Notes: generated by a model from the letters alone, not told the origin. A stretch of 64,000 nucleotides of DNA from Filomicrobium insigne (GCF_900104305.1 NZ_FNJC01000001.1:496001-560000), one strand, 5' to 3'. Positions 32,956 through 44,100 are shown, counted from the stretch's first letter. Program-made: numbers and translations.

Positions 32956-35490
32956 ATGTCTTCACCGGTAAATGTCAGGGAGACCAACGCGCGAGCGGAA
33001 CTTGTCGTGCTGCTGGTAGCTAGCCTAGCCAGCGCAGTGATGATTACTGCCGGCGTCGTTTACGGCGGCAGTATGCTGTTTGCCGAATCGAGCCTTTCGA
33101 TGTTCCTGACGGCTGCCGTGTTCTTAGGCGCTGCGGGCGGATCGATTCTGGCTCTTTGGCGGATTCTCACGACGACCCGGCACGCCCTTGGTCGCGCTCG
33201 TGAAGAATCAGAAAGGCTTAAAAAGCAACTGGGCGTCGCAGAAGCCGTGATTGGCGGCGAGCCTCAGATTCTCGTTCTATGGGACGAAGGGCTGCAACCT
33301 ACGGTCGTTAGCAACACGCTGCGTGGTATTCGCGGTCTTCCGCACGACAATGTGCAGCTTCTCGGCTTTGGGTCTTGGCTGGAGCGCGGATCAGCCGAAA
33401 AGTTGCGGCTCTCCGTCGATAAGCTGCTGCGTCTTGGCCGTCCCTTCAACATGATCATCAGGACGTCCGTGGGCGGCCATTTGGAAGCCGACGGACGCGC
33501 ATCCTCGGGCCGCGCTGTGCTACGGCTGCGGGATATCGCCGGATACAAGCGCGATATCTCACGCATCATTGACGGCCACGAAGGCCTAGCCCGCGATATC
33601 CGCTCAAGTCGCGCGCTGATCAACGCGCTCCCGTTTCCGGTTTGGCTCATGGATGCTGCAGGTCGGATCATTTGGGTCAACGCTGCCTATGTTGAGGCCG
33701 TGGAAGCAACGAGCAACGACGAAGTTATCGACCGGCAGATCGAGCTGCTTGAATTGCGTCAACGCGATACCGTCGCCCGCGCGGTGCGCGCCACGCCGAC
33801 CTTCCGCCGCCAGCTTAACCTCATCACGCGAGGTGATCGGCGCATCCACGAGGTGATCGTTCACAAGCTCGACGATGCCTCTGCCGCCGCAGCCATCGAT
33901 TTGACGGCATTGGCAACCTCGGACAGCGCACCCGGATCGCAAAGTGCAACGTTCGACCGTATTCTTGATCGCGTTTCTTCGGCAATTGCGGTGTTTGATT
34001 CCGAAAGCAGGCTGGTGTTCTTCAACCTCGCTTATCGCAACCTTTGGGAATTCGATGAGACGTGGCTGAAAACGGCACCGAAGGACACTGATATACTGGA
34101 CCGGCTTCGTGAGCTGGGACGTCTTCCGGAAGTCGTGAATTATCCTGAATGGCGGGCCAGCGTGCTCGCCATGCACAGTACAGGTGGTGAACGCGAGGAT
34201 TGGTGGCATCTACCGGACGGGCGGGTGCTTCACGTCGTCAGCGAGCAGCGTCAGGACGGCGGTATGACCCAGCTGCTCGTCGACGAAACCGAACGGCTTG
34301 CCTTGGAAAGCCGCTTCAACGAGCTCATCGGCGTACAGAGCGAAACGATCGACAGCCTAAAAGAGGGTGTCGCGGTGTTTGCGACTGATGGCCGTCTCAA
34401 ACTGTTCAACTCAGCTTTCGCCAGCGTTTGGCAGTTGTCGCGCGAGAAGCTCGATAGCAGTCCGCATATCGATGACATTATTGCCGATGCACGCGCGCTC
34501 TATCAGGACACGCACGTTTGGCAGCAGCTCAAGCTTGCGATTACTGCACTGAGCGATGAACGGCTTCCCATCGATGGCCAGATGGTGCGCGTCGATAATT
34601 CCGTGATTGATTATGCGACGATGCCGTTACCGGACGGCGCGACGCTGATCACGTTTACCGATGTGACCTATTCCAAGCGCTACGAACGGGCGCTCGTTGA
34701 GCGGAACGAAGCGCTTGTCGCTGCCGATCGTCTCAAGAGCCAGTTCATCGGCCGCGTCTCGTACGAGTTGCGCACACCTTTGACCAACATCATCGGCTTT
34801 ACGGAGTTGCTCGGCACCACGCTCTTTGGCGACTTGACGCCCAAGCAGCGCGAGTACGTTGGCGATATCTCCATGTCGTCGAAAACTCTGCTGAACATCA
34901 TCGACGGTATTTTAGACCTCGCAACGATCGATGCGGGATCCTTGGAACTGAAGCTTGAAGAAGTCGACGTGCGCGAGCTGATCGACGCTGCGGCGTTGGG
35001 CGTGCACGAGCGCGCAGTGCGTTCCAACCTGATCCTCGATATTGCAATCGCAGACGACGCCAAGACGTTCGTGGCCGACAAGGCACGCGTGCGCCAGGTG
35101 CTCTACAATCTTCTGTCCAATGCCGTCGGCTTCTCTCCCGACGGCGGGACCGTTCTGATCGGTTGCTGGCGAGAAAACGGAACAATGGTGTTTCAGGTCG
35201 AGGACAACGGTGTCGGCATCCCCGAGGACGCTCTAGAGCGGGTGTTCGAGCCGTTTGAGAGCAACAGCTGGGGTTCCAAGCATCGTGGCGCTGGCTTGGG
35301 GCTGGCAGTCGTCAAGAACCTCGTTGAGCTTCATGGCGGCGAGATTTCCCTCGAGTCGGCGCCTGGAGAGGGAACTCGCGTGACCGTACGGCTGCCGGAA
35401 CATGGTGTTGGCAGCCTGCAGCAGGATCTCGAAATCGACCCGCTGGCGGAGGCACGCGCGGCTGTTGAAGCGAGAAAAAGGCAACGCTAA
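32956..35490 (+). CDS. divL: Cell-cycle pseudokinase DivL (histidine kinase-like, Tyr in H box)
   Basis: An 844-residue membrane protein: N-terminal membrane helices (about residues 15-75), several PAS-like domains (about 205-580), then a DHp and an ATPase domain. The decisive point is the H box: RVSYELRTPLTNI carries Tyr603 where sensor kinases have histidine, the hallmark of DivL in Caulobacter and its relatives. The ATPase domain looks intact, with the N box (NLLSNAVGFSP), EDNGVGIPEDALERVFEPF and GAGLGLAVVKNL. DivL binds phosphorylated DivK and controls the CckA kinase, linking polarity to CtrA activity at the cell pole. The ahcY-divL-tsaE order is typical of Rhizobiales. ATG 32956 is preferred over 32893. 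Confidence 0.92.
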   Translation: MSSPVNVRETNARAELVVLLVASLASAVMITAGVVYGGSMLFAESSLSMFLTAAVFLGAAGGSILALWRILTTTRHALGRAREESERLKKQLGVAEAVIGGEPQILVLWDEGLQPTVVSNTLRGIRGLPHDNVQLLGFGSWLERGSAEKLRLSVDKLLRLGRPFNMIIRTSVGGHLEADGRASSGRAVLRLRDIAGYKRDISRIIDGHEGLARDIRSSRALINALPFPVWLMDAAGRIIWVNAAYVEAVEATSNDEVIDRQIELLELRQRDTVARAVRATPTFRRQLNLITRGDRRIHEVIVHKLDDASAAAAIDLTALATSDSAPGSQSATFDRILDRVSSAIAVFDSESRLVFFNLAYRNLWEFDETWLKTAPKDTDILDRLRELGRLPEVVNYPEWRASVLAMHSTGGEREDWWHLPDGRVLHVVSEQRQDGGMTQLLVDETERLALESRFNELIGVQSETIDSLKEGVAVFATDGRLKLFNSAFASVWQLSREKLDSSPHIDDIIADARALYQDTHVWQQLKLAITALSDERLPIDGQMVRVDNSVIDYATMPLPDGATLITFTDVTYSKRYERALVERNEALVAADRLKSQFIGRVSYELRTPLTNIIGFTELLGTTLFGDLTPKQREYVGDISMSSKTLLNIIDGILDLATIDAGSLELKLEEVDVRELIDAAALGVHERAVRSNLILDIAIADDAKTFVADKARVRQVLYNLLSNAVGFSPDGGTVLIGCWRENGTMVFQVEDNGVGIPEDALERVFEPFESNSWGSKHRGAGLGLAVVKNLVELHGGEISLESAPGEGTRVTVRLPEHGVGSLQQDLEIDPLAEARAAVEARKRQR

Positions 35491-35620
35491 GGACGCTTTA
35501 ATCGGATTTTCCATCAGGCCGAATTAATACTACCGCGGTCCCGCCTGATTTTTGCGCCGGTCTTTGGGTCACATTGGCCAACCTTCGGGCTTTTTTGCTC
35601 AACGACCTTTGCTGTGCCTC

Positions 35621-37189
35621 ATGGAAACTTGCTTGTCTGAAACTCAATCCTTGCCTGACCTCAGCGAACCGCAACTGCTGCGTTTGGCGCAGGAACTGGG
35701 CTTTTTGCTGCGCCCGGGAGACACGATTTGCCTCCATGGCGATCTCGGAGCCGGAAAAACCACGTTCACACGGGCCCTGATCCGCTCAGTGGCCAATGAC
35801 GATGATCTCGACATTCCGAGCCCCACTTTCACCCTCGTGCAAAACTACGAAACCGCACGGCTCGGCATTGCACATTTCGACCTCTACCGGCTCGGTGCGC
35901 CTGAGGAGATCGATGAGCTGGGACTTGAGCACGCGCTCACACATGGCGCGGCCCTGATCGAGTGGCCAGAGCGTGCCGAGGATGCTTTACCTGCAGACCG
36001 GCTCGACATTTTCCTCAACGACGGTGCCGTCGTCAGTGACTGCGAAACGCGTTCTCTCCGCTTGGAAGGCCACGGGAGTTGGGAGACGCGCGTTTTACGC
36101 CTCGTCGCCCTCCACAGGGTCGTGCGGGAAGCTGGTTTCGTCGACGACGATGTTCGCCTCACCCCGATCACCGGCGATGCTTCCGCGCGCCACTATGCAA
36201 GGCTTACGTCCATCACGGGTGATAAGCGGGCGTTGGTTATGGATTGGCCGCGCCAGCCGGACGGGCCGCCAATCCGTGACCAGCTGGCTTATAGTCAGAT
36301 TGCACATTTGGCCGAAGGCACGATGCCGTTCGTTGCCATCGCGGAGGCGCTACGCGCAGCCAATTTCAGCGCACCGCAGATCTTTGCGCGCGATCTCGAC
36401 AACGGATTTCTCGTGCTGGAAGACCTTGGGGAGCATGAGTTCAAACATGCCATGATGGAGGGGAGCAGTCAGGAGGAGTTGTGGCGTGCCGCGACAGACG
36501 TGCTGATTGCTTTACGTGGCGTCCCCATCCCAAGCAAGCTTTCCGCTACCGCCGATAAGGCCCATGTCCTGCCCCCGTTCGACACGGGTGTTCTGGACAT
36601 CGAAACGGAATTGCTTCTCGACTGGTATTGGCCCGCTATTCGCGGGACAGAGGCCCCACCTGACATACGCAAATCCTATCAGGCTGCATGGTCTGAGATT
36701 TTCGATACGCTCTCGCGTGAGCCCCACCGGTGGGTGTTGCGTGACTTCCATTCACCTAATCTAATCTGGCTGGCAGATCGCCCCGGCGTGCAGCGTGTCG
36801 GGCTCATTGACTTTCAGGACGCGCTGGCGGGGCCAGCGGCCTATGATCTGGTCTCTCTTCTGCAAGATGCACGTATCGACGTCGATGAGGCTATCGAAGC
36901 GCGTTTGCTGACACACTACCTCGCGAAAGTTCAGCAGTCGGAGCCCGGTTTTGATCCCGACGCTTTTCGGTTCACCTATGCCGCGCTCGGCGCGCAGCGA
37001 AACACCAAGATCCTGGGAATATTCGCGCGGCTCGCGAAGCGCGACGGCAAACTCCGTTATCTGGCTCACATTCCCCGCGTCTGGCGATATTTAACCCGAG
37101 ACTTGGCCCATCCCGAACTTGCGGCGCTGGCGCAATGGTATGATGCGGCCTTCCCACCTAATATCCGTGAGAAAATTCCAGCCTTTTGA
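35621..37189 (+). CDS. tsaE: Fusion of tRNA threonylcarbamoyl ATPase TsaE and an AmgK-like sugar kinase
   Basis: Residues 10-150 form TsaE, with P-loop HGDLGAGKTTFTRAL and the SPTFTLVQNYE and HFDLYRL blocks; TsaE is needed for the t6A modification at tRNA position 37. Residues 190-520 form an aminoglycoside-phosphotransferase-fold kinase, with FLVLEDLGEHE, the catalytic VLRDFHSPNLIWL and the metal-binding LIDFQDALAGPAAYDL. The kinase half resembles AmgK, which phosphorylates N-acetylmuramate at C1. The next gene is MurU-like, the AmgK partner, which supports this. The fused form occurs in other Rhizobiales. The start is uncertain: ATG 35621 lacks a strong ribosome-binding site, and the frame is open to 35552. 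Confidence 0.88.
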   Translation: METCLSETQSLPDLSEPQLLRLAQELGFLLRPGDTICLHGDLGAGKTTFTRALIRSVANDDDLDIPSPTFTLVQNYETARLGIAHFDLYRLGAPEEIDELGLEHALTHGAALIEWPERAEDALPADRLDIFLNDGAVVSDCETRSLRLEGHGSWETRVLRLVALHRVVREAGFVDDDVRLTPITGDASARHYARLTSITGDKRALVMDWPRQPDGPPIRDQLAYSQIAHLAEGTMPFVAIAEALRAANFSAPQIFARDLDNGFLVLEDLGEHEFKHAMMEGSSQEELWRAATDVLIALRGVPIPSKLSATADKAHVLPPFDTGVLDIETELLLDWYWPAIRGTEAPPDIRKSYQAAWSEIFDTLSREPHRWVLRDFHSPNLIWLADRPGVQRVGLIDFQDALAGPAAYDLVSLLQDARIDVDEAIEARLLTHYLAKVQQSEPGFDPDAFRFTYAALGAQRNTKILGIFARLAKRDGKLRYLAHIPRVWRYLTRDLAHPELAALAQWYDAAFPPNIREKIPAF

Positions 37190-37249
37190 AACTTAGGTTA
37201 GACACCCTCGTTCGCACCATTTCTCAGCATTCATGACCCGAGTTCTGAC

Positions 37250-37978
37250 ATGACGTCAAAAGTTTCGACTGCAATGGTCTTGGCCGCTGGCCTTGGCCAA
37301 CGCATGCGCCCCCTTACGGATTCAATTCCGAAACCGATGGTGAAGTTGGCAGGGCGACCGTTGATCGATCATGTTTTGGATCGGCTCCACGAGGCGGGAG
37401 TCGAGCGTGCGATCGTCAATGTGCATTATTGCGCCGATGCCCTCGAAAACCATCTTAGCCACCGCACAACGCCTAAAATTATCATTTCCAATGAGCGCCA
37501 TGGTCTCCTTGATACCGGTGGGGGCATCGTCAGGGCTCTGCCGCTGATTGGGAACGAGCCCTTTCTTATCCACAATTCAGATTCTACCTGGATCGAAGGT
37601 GTCGGCCGGAACCTAGACAGGCTCATCAAAGCCTGGGACCCTGAGCGCATGGATAGCTTATTGCTTGTGGCGCTGGCTTCGCATTCTCTAGGCTATCATG
37701 GATTTGGGGACTTCTCGATGTCACCGGACGGGCTGTTGGAGCGCCGTCCTGAACGTGATGTCTCACCCTTTGTATTCACAGGCGTATCCATCGCTCACCC
37801 GCGTTTATTTGAAGGCGCACCAGAAGGGTCGTTTTCCCTAAATAAGCTTTGGGACGCGTCAATTGCGCGGGGTCGCCTTTACGGCCTTCGCCTCGACGGT
37901 TGGTGGATGCATGTTGGGACACCCGACGCACTGAACGACGCCGAAGCGTGGATCGAGGATGCGGCGAAGCGGGTTTAA
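37250..37978 (+). CDS. Nucleotidyltransferase, MurU-like
   Basis: A 242-residue sugar-1-phosphate nucleotidyltransferase. MVLAAGLGQRMRPLTDSIPKPMVKLAGRPLIDHVL contains the GxGxRxxPxT...PKP active-site signature, with HNSDSTW as the metal and sugar-phosphate region. It is close in layout to MurU (N-acetylmuramate-alpha-1-phosphate uridylyltransferase) and to mannose-1-phosphate guanylyltransferases. Because the upstream fusion carries an AmgK-like kinase, the pair probably converts recovered MurNAc into UDP-MurNAc, bypassing the first committed cell-wall steps. The fold is sure; the substrate is inferred from the neighbour. Confidence 0.88.
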   Translation: MTSKVSTAMVLAAGLGQRMRPLTDSIPKPMVKLAGRPLIDHVLDRLHEAGVERAIVNVHYCADALENHLSHRTTPKIIISNERHGLLDTGGGIVRALPLIGNEPFLIHNSDSTWIEGVGRNLDRLIKAWDPERMDSLLLVALASHSLGYHGFGDFSMSPDGLLERRPERDVSPFVFTGVSIAHPRLFEGAPEGSFSLNKLWDASIARGRLYGLRLDGWWMHVGTPDALNDAEAWIEDAAKRV

Positions 37979-37994
37979 AAAATGAGGGGTGGGG

Positions 37995-40900
37995 ATGTCC
38001 GATGGGGTGGTCAAGCCGGGAGCAGTTTATACGGTCCCCGCGGCGGCTAGTTTTCTTGATGTTCTCGCGCAAGCGGTTCTGAATGGCGACCTGCCACACG
38101 TTCACGGACCGAAACCCGATCCCCTAGATCTTACGGCTCTTACCATTCTGGTTCCAACCCGTAGAGCCGAACGCGCCATCGGCGAAGCCTTTATGCGGGC
38201 AGGACAGGCGCGCGCGCTTTTGCTACCTCGAATTCAGCCTGTTTCTCAGGGTGATGACGACGGAGCGCTGTTCTCGGATTTGGCCGTCGGAGCGAACCCG
38301 GACGAACTGGAAATCCCCCCCGCCATCGCCGAGATGGAACGGGTTCTGCTGCTGACGCAGCTCGTGCAGAAATGGTCGGCTGCGATGCGCCAGCCCGGCA
38401 GCGATCCCACCGGCGAACTCGCATTCGGGATGGTGCCATCAGCCGGGGCCCGAACACCGGCGCAAGCCGCCAACATGGCGCGCGACCTCGCAAATCTCAT
38501 GGACCTTGTGGAGCGCGAAGGGTGCTCCCTCGATGGCATTGCGGACTTGGTGCCTGACACCTTCTCCGAGCACTGGCAGAAATCTCTCGATTTCCTCAAG
38601 ATCATCACGGAATACTGGCCGGCGATCCTGGCTGCACGTGGCCGTCTTTCTCCAAAGGATCGCGAGAACCAACTGATTTTGGCGCAAGCACGCCGCCTTA
38701 CCGACTTGCCACCAGCCGATCCCGTCATCGTTGCGGGTGTGACCGGTTCCATTCCGGCAACGATTGAGCTCATGCGCGCGGTCCTGCAATTGCCGCAGGG
38801 TGCTATCGTCCTGCCTGCGCTTGATCTTGGATTGGATGATGCAAGCTGGAATGTCATCCCCGAGCACCCTGAGCACCCGCAGTTCGCACTGCGAAAGCTT
38901 CTGGATGGCTTGGGTCTCAATCGCTCGGACGTGCGTCAACTGCCGGGTTCCGAACTAACGCCCGGCCTCGCGATGCGTGAAACGCTTATCAGCGAGTCCA
39001 TGCGACCGACAGCAACCACAGGTGCCTGGCATCATTGGGTTGCGACGGCTGATCGGACGGACGTCGCTGAGGCCCTATCGGGTGTCAGCCTCGTTGAAGC
39101 ACCGGCCGCGCAGGACGAGGCCGAAGCCATCGCGCTGATCATGCGCCATGCTCTCGAAACGCCGAACCAAACGGCGGCACTTATCACTCCTGATCGGTTG
39201 CTGGCACGACGCGTTGCTATTCGACTTGAAGCGTGGGGTATCCGGGTCGACGACAGTGCGGGCCGCCCCTTCGCGAAGACTGCGGCCGGTGCATTTCTCG
39301 AATTGGTTATCAATTGCCTTGCCCGCAATTTCGCACCTCCGGAAACCATGGCGCTGCTCAAGCACCCGCTGGCACGCCTTGGTTTGAGTGCTCGAGAAGT
39401 CCGCTTTGCGGCACACGCGCTGGAGCATGCGGTATTTCGAAAGCTCTATCTTGGCGATGGCATCCCCGGGATTGAAGCCGCACTCACAAAGGCGCGCATT
39501 GAAGCAGCAAGCGGCGAAGCGCCCCGGACCGCACAGCGACTTTGGGATGAGGACTGGGAGCGTGCAAGAGACCTTGTGGCACGCCTGACCGAAGCGTTCG
39601 CTCCGCTCACGGCTACGGCCGCCATGGAAGGGGAGCTCCCGCTTACCGATCTAGCAGAAGCGCACCTAAAGTGTGCCCTCGCCCTAACGCGCCTGCCGGA
39701 AGAAGAACGTTTGGAAGCTCCTGGCGAACCTCTCTTTGCCGGCGAAGCCGGACAGACGGCTGCGCTATTCTTCGAAAAACTTCTGGCGAGCGGTGACGAC
39801 GCGCCGGACGTTAAAGCGACCGACTATCCAGACCTCTACCGCAGTCTCATTCTTGGGCTCAATGTCGTCGCCAAGGTACCTCCGCATCCGCGGCTTTCAA
39901 TCTGGGGGCCTCTGGAGGCGCGCCTTCTCAGAGTCGACGTGACGATCCTTGCTTCGCTCAATGACGGGACGTGGCCGGATGCCGCCGATCCGGGACCTTG
40001 GCTTAACCGGCCCATGCGCGCGGCTCTCGGCCTGCCTCAGCCTGAGGAAGCCATTGGCCGGGCGGCGCACGACTTTAGGTCTTTCCTTGCGGCCCCAAAG
40101 GTCATCATGACGCGTGCGCGCAAGGTGGACGGCGTGCCAAGTGTGCCCTCGCGCTGGCTCCTGCGACTCAAGGCTCTTGTCGCTGGGTTGGGACTGAACG
40201 ATGCGCTGGAGCCGAACGAGCCTTGGCTTGCCTGGGCGCGCCTGCGTGATTTCGCGCCTCCGCGTGCTCCCGCGCAACCGCCGCGCCCAACGCCGCCCGT
40301 TGAGGCTCGCCCACGGAAGATCAGCGTGTCAGGCGTCGAGCGCTGGATCGCCAATCCCTATGCGATCTACGCACGGCATGTTCTGCGCTTGGAGCCGCTG
40401 CAGCTCCTCGGCGCCGAACCGGATGCGGCATTGCGTGGCGCCATTATCCACGAAGCGATGTCCCGTTTCGCCAAGACTTATCCGGTTCGTCTGCCAGATG
40501 ACACAGCGCGCGAACTCTTCCGCATCGCAAACGACGTGATGCGAGAACACGCAAGCCATCCGAGGATCGCGGCTTTCTGGTTGCCACGTTTCGAACGGTT
40601 TGCGACGTGGTTTGCCGAAACGGAGCCGCAGCGACGCGACGGCCTGCAAAAGACGCTCGCTGAGATCGGCGGTGAACTCTCATTTGAAAGCGCCGGTGGG
40701 TCATTCAAGCTGACCGCCCGCGCCGACCGTCTCGATATCACCAACGCCGGCGTCGCCATTACCGACTACAAGACCGGCGCACCGCCTAACGACAGAGCGG
40801 TGTTAGACAACACGCGACCGCAGCTCCCGCTCGAGGCGGCTATCGCACTGGAAGGGGGATTTGTCGGCGTGTCCGAACAGAACGTCTCTCTGCTTCGCTA

Positions 40901-41144
40901 TATTCGTGCGTCAGGCGGTGAGCCGCCGGGGGAAGAGCGCATCATCAAAACCGACGACCTGCCGAAGCTCGCGGAAGGTGCTCTTGAGGGTCTCAAGCGG
41001 CTGGTGGCTGCTTATGACAATCCAACGATGGCTTATGCTGCTGTTCGGCGCGGGGCCTTCTCTTATGACTATGACGATTATGCGCATCTCGCCCGCGTGG
41101 CTGAGTGGGCGCAGTTCGGTGAAGCGGACGGGGAGGCTGCGTAA
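37995..41144 (+). CDS. addB: Double-strand break repair protein AddB
   Basis: A 1049-residue alphaproteobacterial AddB. The N-terminal half is the inactive-helicase-like region (AVYTVPAAASFLDVLAQAVL, LTILVPTRRAERAI). The C-terminal PDDEXK nuclease domain starts near residue 775 with SVSGVERWIANPYAIYARHVL and holds AIITDYKTGAPPN, the catalytic D-x-K block. AddB works with AddA to resect double-strand breaks up to Chi-like sites for RecA loading. The start is set by GAGGGG five bases before ATG 37995; a GTG at 37989 is less likely. The stop overlaps the addA start as TAATG. Confidence 0.93.
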   Translation: MSDGVVKPGAVYTVPAAASFLDVLAQAVLNGDLPHVHGPKPDPLDLTALTILVPTRRAERAIGEAFMRAGQARALLLPRIQPVSQGDDDGALFSDLAVGANPDELEIPPAIAEMERVLLLTQLVQKWSAAMRQPGSDPTGELAFGMVPSAGARTPAQAANMARDLANLMDLVEREGCSLDGIADLVPDTFSEHWQKSLDFLKIITEYWPAILAARGRLSPKDRENQLILAQARRLTDLPPADPVIVAGVTGSIPATIELMRAVLQLPQGAIVLPALDLGLDDASWNVIPEHPEHPQFALRKLLDGLGLNRSDVRQLPGSELTPGLAMRETLISESMRPTATTGAWHHWVATADRTDVAEALSGVSLVEAPAAQDEAEAIALIMRHALETPNQTAALITPDRLLARRVAIRLEAWGIRVDDSAGRPFAKTAAGAFLELVINCLARNFAPPETMALLKHPLARLGLSAREVRFAAHALEHAVFRKLYLGDGIPGIEAALTKARIEAASGEAPRTAQRLWDEDWERARDLVARLTEAFAPLTATAAMEGELPLTDLAEAHLKCALALTRLPEEERLEAPGEPLFAGEAGQTAALFFEKLLASGDDAPDVKATDYPDLYRSLILGLNVVAKVPPHPRLSIWGPLEARLLRVDVTILASLNDGTWPDAADPGPWLNRPMRAALGLPQPEEAIGRAAHDFRSFLAAPKVIMTRARKVDGVPSVPSRWLLRLKALVAGLGLNDALEPNEPWLAWARLRDFAPPRAPAQPPRPTPPVEARPRKISVSGVERWIANPYAIYARHVLRLEPLQLLGAEPDAALRGAIIHEAMSRFAKTYPVRLPDDTARELFRIANDVMREHASHPRIAAFWLPRFERFATWFAETEPQRRDGLQKTLAEIGGELSFESAGGSFKLTARADRLDITNAGVAITDYKTGAPPNDRAVLDNTRPQLPLEAAIALEGGFVGVSEQNVSLLRYIRASGGEPPGEERIIKTDDLPKLAEGALEGLKRLVAAYDNPTMAYAAVRRGAFSYDYDDYAHLARVAEWAQFGEADGEAA

Positions 41145-44100
41145 TGTTGTCAAACGTCGTCGCCGAACTCGAAAGCACGTCTCGGCGTCAAAGTCAGGCG
41201 TCCGATCCCAGCGTATCCGCGTGGGTCAGCGCTAATGCCGGCACGGGCAAGACGCACGTCTTGACCATGCGGACGTTGCGATTGCTGCTTGCAGGCACGG
41301 CCCCTGAACGCATCCTCTGCCTCACTTACACGAAGGCGGCCGCGGCAGAGATGTCGACACGTGTCTTCGACAGACTGTCGGAGTGGGTGACGGCGACGGG
41401 CAGTGATCTTGATGCCAGTCTTAAAAAGCTTCTGGGACGTACGCCGACCGACGAGGAAAGAGCGCGTGCACGCACCCTGTTCACGCGGGCTATCGAGACA
41501 CCCGGCGGGCTCAAGGTCCAGACGATCCACGCGTTCTGCGAGCGCCTGTTGCAACGCTTTCCGTTGGAGGCTGGCGTCCCGCCGGGCTTCTCGACACTGG
41601 ATGATGACCTTGGCCGCTTGCTGAAACGCGAAGCCATCGACGGCACCTTGCGGGAAGCCGTGAAGCATAACGATCGTCGCATCGGGCAAGCGCTTAAGAC
41701 CGCAATCGCATATGCTGCCGAAGACCGGTTCGACAAAGTCTTAAGCGAAGCGATTGCCGCACGTGACTGGCTGCTGGCTGCTATCGATCGTACAAGCCGA
41801 ATGGACGCTGAAGACGCGGAAGCCGCATTCGCAGCGGCAGATCTCGACCTACGGACTGCTATAGGCGTCAGGCGAAAGGGACGTGTCAGCGATATCGAGA
41901 AGGATATGGCTGAGGTCCTGAGTTCGGGCACACTAGGCCGCATCGTCGAAGTCTGGTCACAAGGCAAATCGACCGACGTAAAGATTGCGGAAGCCTTGGC
42001 TCAGGCTAAGGGGGCGAAAGATATCCGTGGGACGTTGGGCGGCTTTCAACGTGCGTTTTTGACGTCGACGGGGGGCCCCCGTGCGCGCATTGCGACGAAG
42101 GCCATCCAGGATACCGAGCCCGGTTTATGCGATCAGCTCACAGACGCTCGCGATAAGTTTGCGAAGCTCGATACGGAGCGCAAGGGGCTCGCGTGTGTTG
42201 AAGCAACGGTCGCCCTCATGGTTCTAGCGAGCGACGTCCTACAGCGTTACAGCGATGCCAAAGCACGGCGCGCGGCGCTTGACTTCGACGATCTGATCGA
42301 AAAGACCGCCCGTCTTCTTGGCGCAGGGAGCGGTGGTGCAGCCGACTGGGTTCTTTACAAACTCGATGGCGGTATCGATCACATCCTGGTGGATGAATCG
42401 CAGGACACCAGCCCGGCGCAGTGGAACGTGGTCGAGACGCTCGCGCGGGAGTTTTACTCAGGAGAAGGGGCGCGGGAGGACGTGCGGACGCTTTTCGCGG
42501 TGGGTGATGAAAAGCAATCCATCTACAGCTTCCAAGGCGCGGCGCCGGAAATGTTCGCGCAGAAGGGCAAACAATTTTCCGACATGTCCAAGACCGCTGG
42601 TCAGACTTGGCACAGCGTCGAACTTGATCTGTCGTTTCGTACCGTAGAACCTATTCTCAACGCGGTGGATCGGGTGTTCGCCAATCCGGGCCGGACGCCG
42701 GGCCTGGGATCAATAGGCGCGGAGATCCGTCATGCCGCGGCGCGCGTTGGCCACGGCGGCCTCGTCGAAATCTGGCCGACCGAGACACCAGAAGATGCTG
42801 ACACGACCGACGCGTGGATACCGCTGGGTGAGAAGGCTGCGGTCGCGCCTGCCGACAAACTCGCGAGCCGCATCGCACGAACGATCAAGAGCTGGCTTGA
42901 GGCGGGGGAACGCTTAGTCTCGCAGGATCGGCCCATTACTCCTGGCGATATCCTTATTCTCGTCTCTAAGAGACGGCCCTTTGCCGCGCCCATGGTGGCC
43001 GCGCTCAAAGCTCTCGGCATCCCTGTGGCGGGTGCCGACCGCATGGAGCTTAATGATCAGCTTGCCGTTCAGGATCTCGTAGCGCTCGGCGATTTTGTCA
43101 CCTTGCCGGACAATGATCTCGCGCTCGCCAACGTCCTCAAAAGTCCAATGTTCGGTCTTGATGACGATGATCTCTTCGATCTCGCATATAAGCGGTCCGG
43201 CTCGTTGTGGAGATCTTTGATCGAAGCGCAGGGACGCGATGCGCGCTATCTGGAAGCGGCCAGCCTTCTCAAGGGTTGGCGGCAACGCGCTGACTTCCAA
43301 CCGCCGTTCGAGTTTTTTGCGCAGGTGCTTGATCGAGATGGCATGCGCCGGCGATTGCTCGCACGGTTGGGCACCGAAGCGGCCGACCCTCTCGACGAGT
43401 TTCTCAATCTCGCGATCAGTTATGACGATGACGCCGCTCCTTCCCTTACCGGCTTTCTGACCTGGCTGCGGAGCGGGCAACGCCAGGTCAAACGAGACAT
43501 GGAGCAGGGGAGCAACGAGGTGCGTGTGATGACGGTGCACGCCTCAAAAGGGCTCGAAGCTCCGATCGTGTTCCTCGCGGACACGTGTCGTGGCGCTGCT
43601 TCCGGGCCTGACAAGGAACCTCTGATCACAATATCTCCCTCCCAGAAGGCGCCACCGTTACGCGCGTGGCGCATTAAGGGCGCCAGTCAAATCGAGGCCG
43701 TCCAATCTGCGAGGACAGCCAAGGCAAGAGCCGATTTGGAAGAGCAGAATAGGCTTCTTTACGTCGCAATGACGCGGGCGCGAGACCGTCTCTACATCGC
43801 GGGTTTTGAGGGCAAGAACGGGCGTCACGATAACTGCTGGTACGATATCATCTGTGATGGGCTCGCGGAGCTAAGTGACGAGTTCAACGATGCCGAAGGG
43901 CGTCTTATTCGGCGCGTGTCGTCATCTCAGGCAGCTCCGGTTGAGAAAGCGAAGACAGAAAGCTCCGGGGCCGTAGCAAATGTCCCGATGCCCGAATGGG
44001 CGCCCCGTGCCCCCGCTCGCGATGCTGTCGTCAGCCTGCCCCTGGCACCCTCAAAACTCACCCCCTATGATGTCGACGAGGCTGGCGATCCAGAGCCGGG

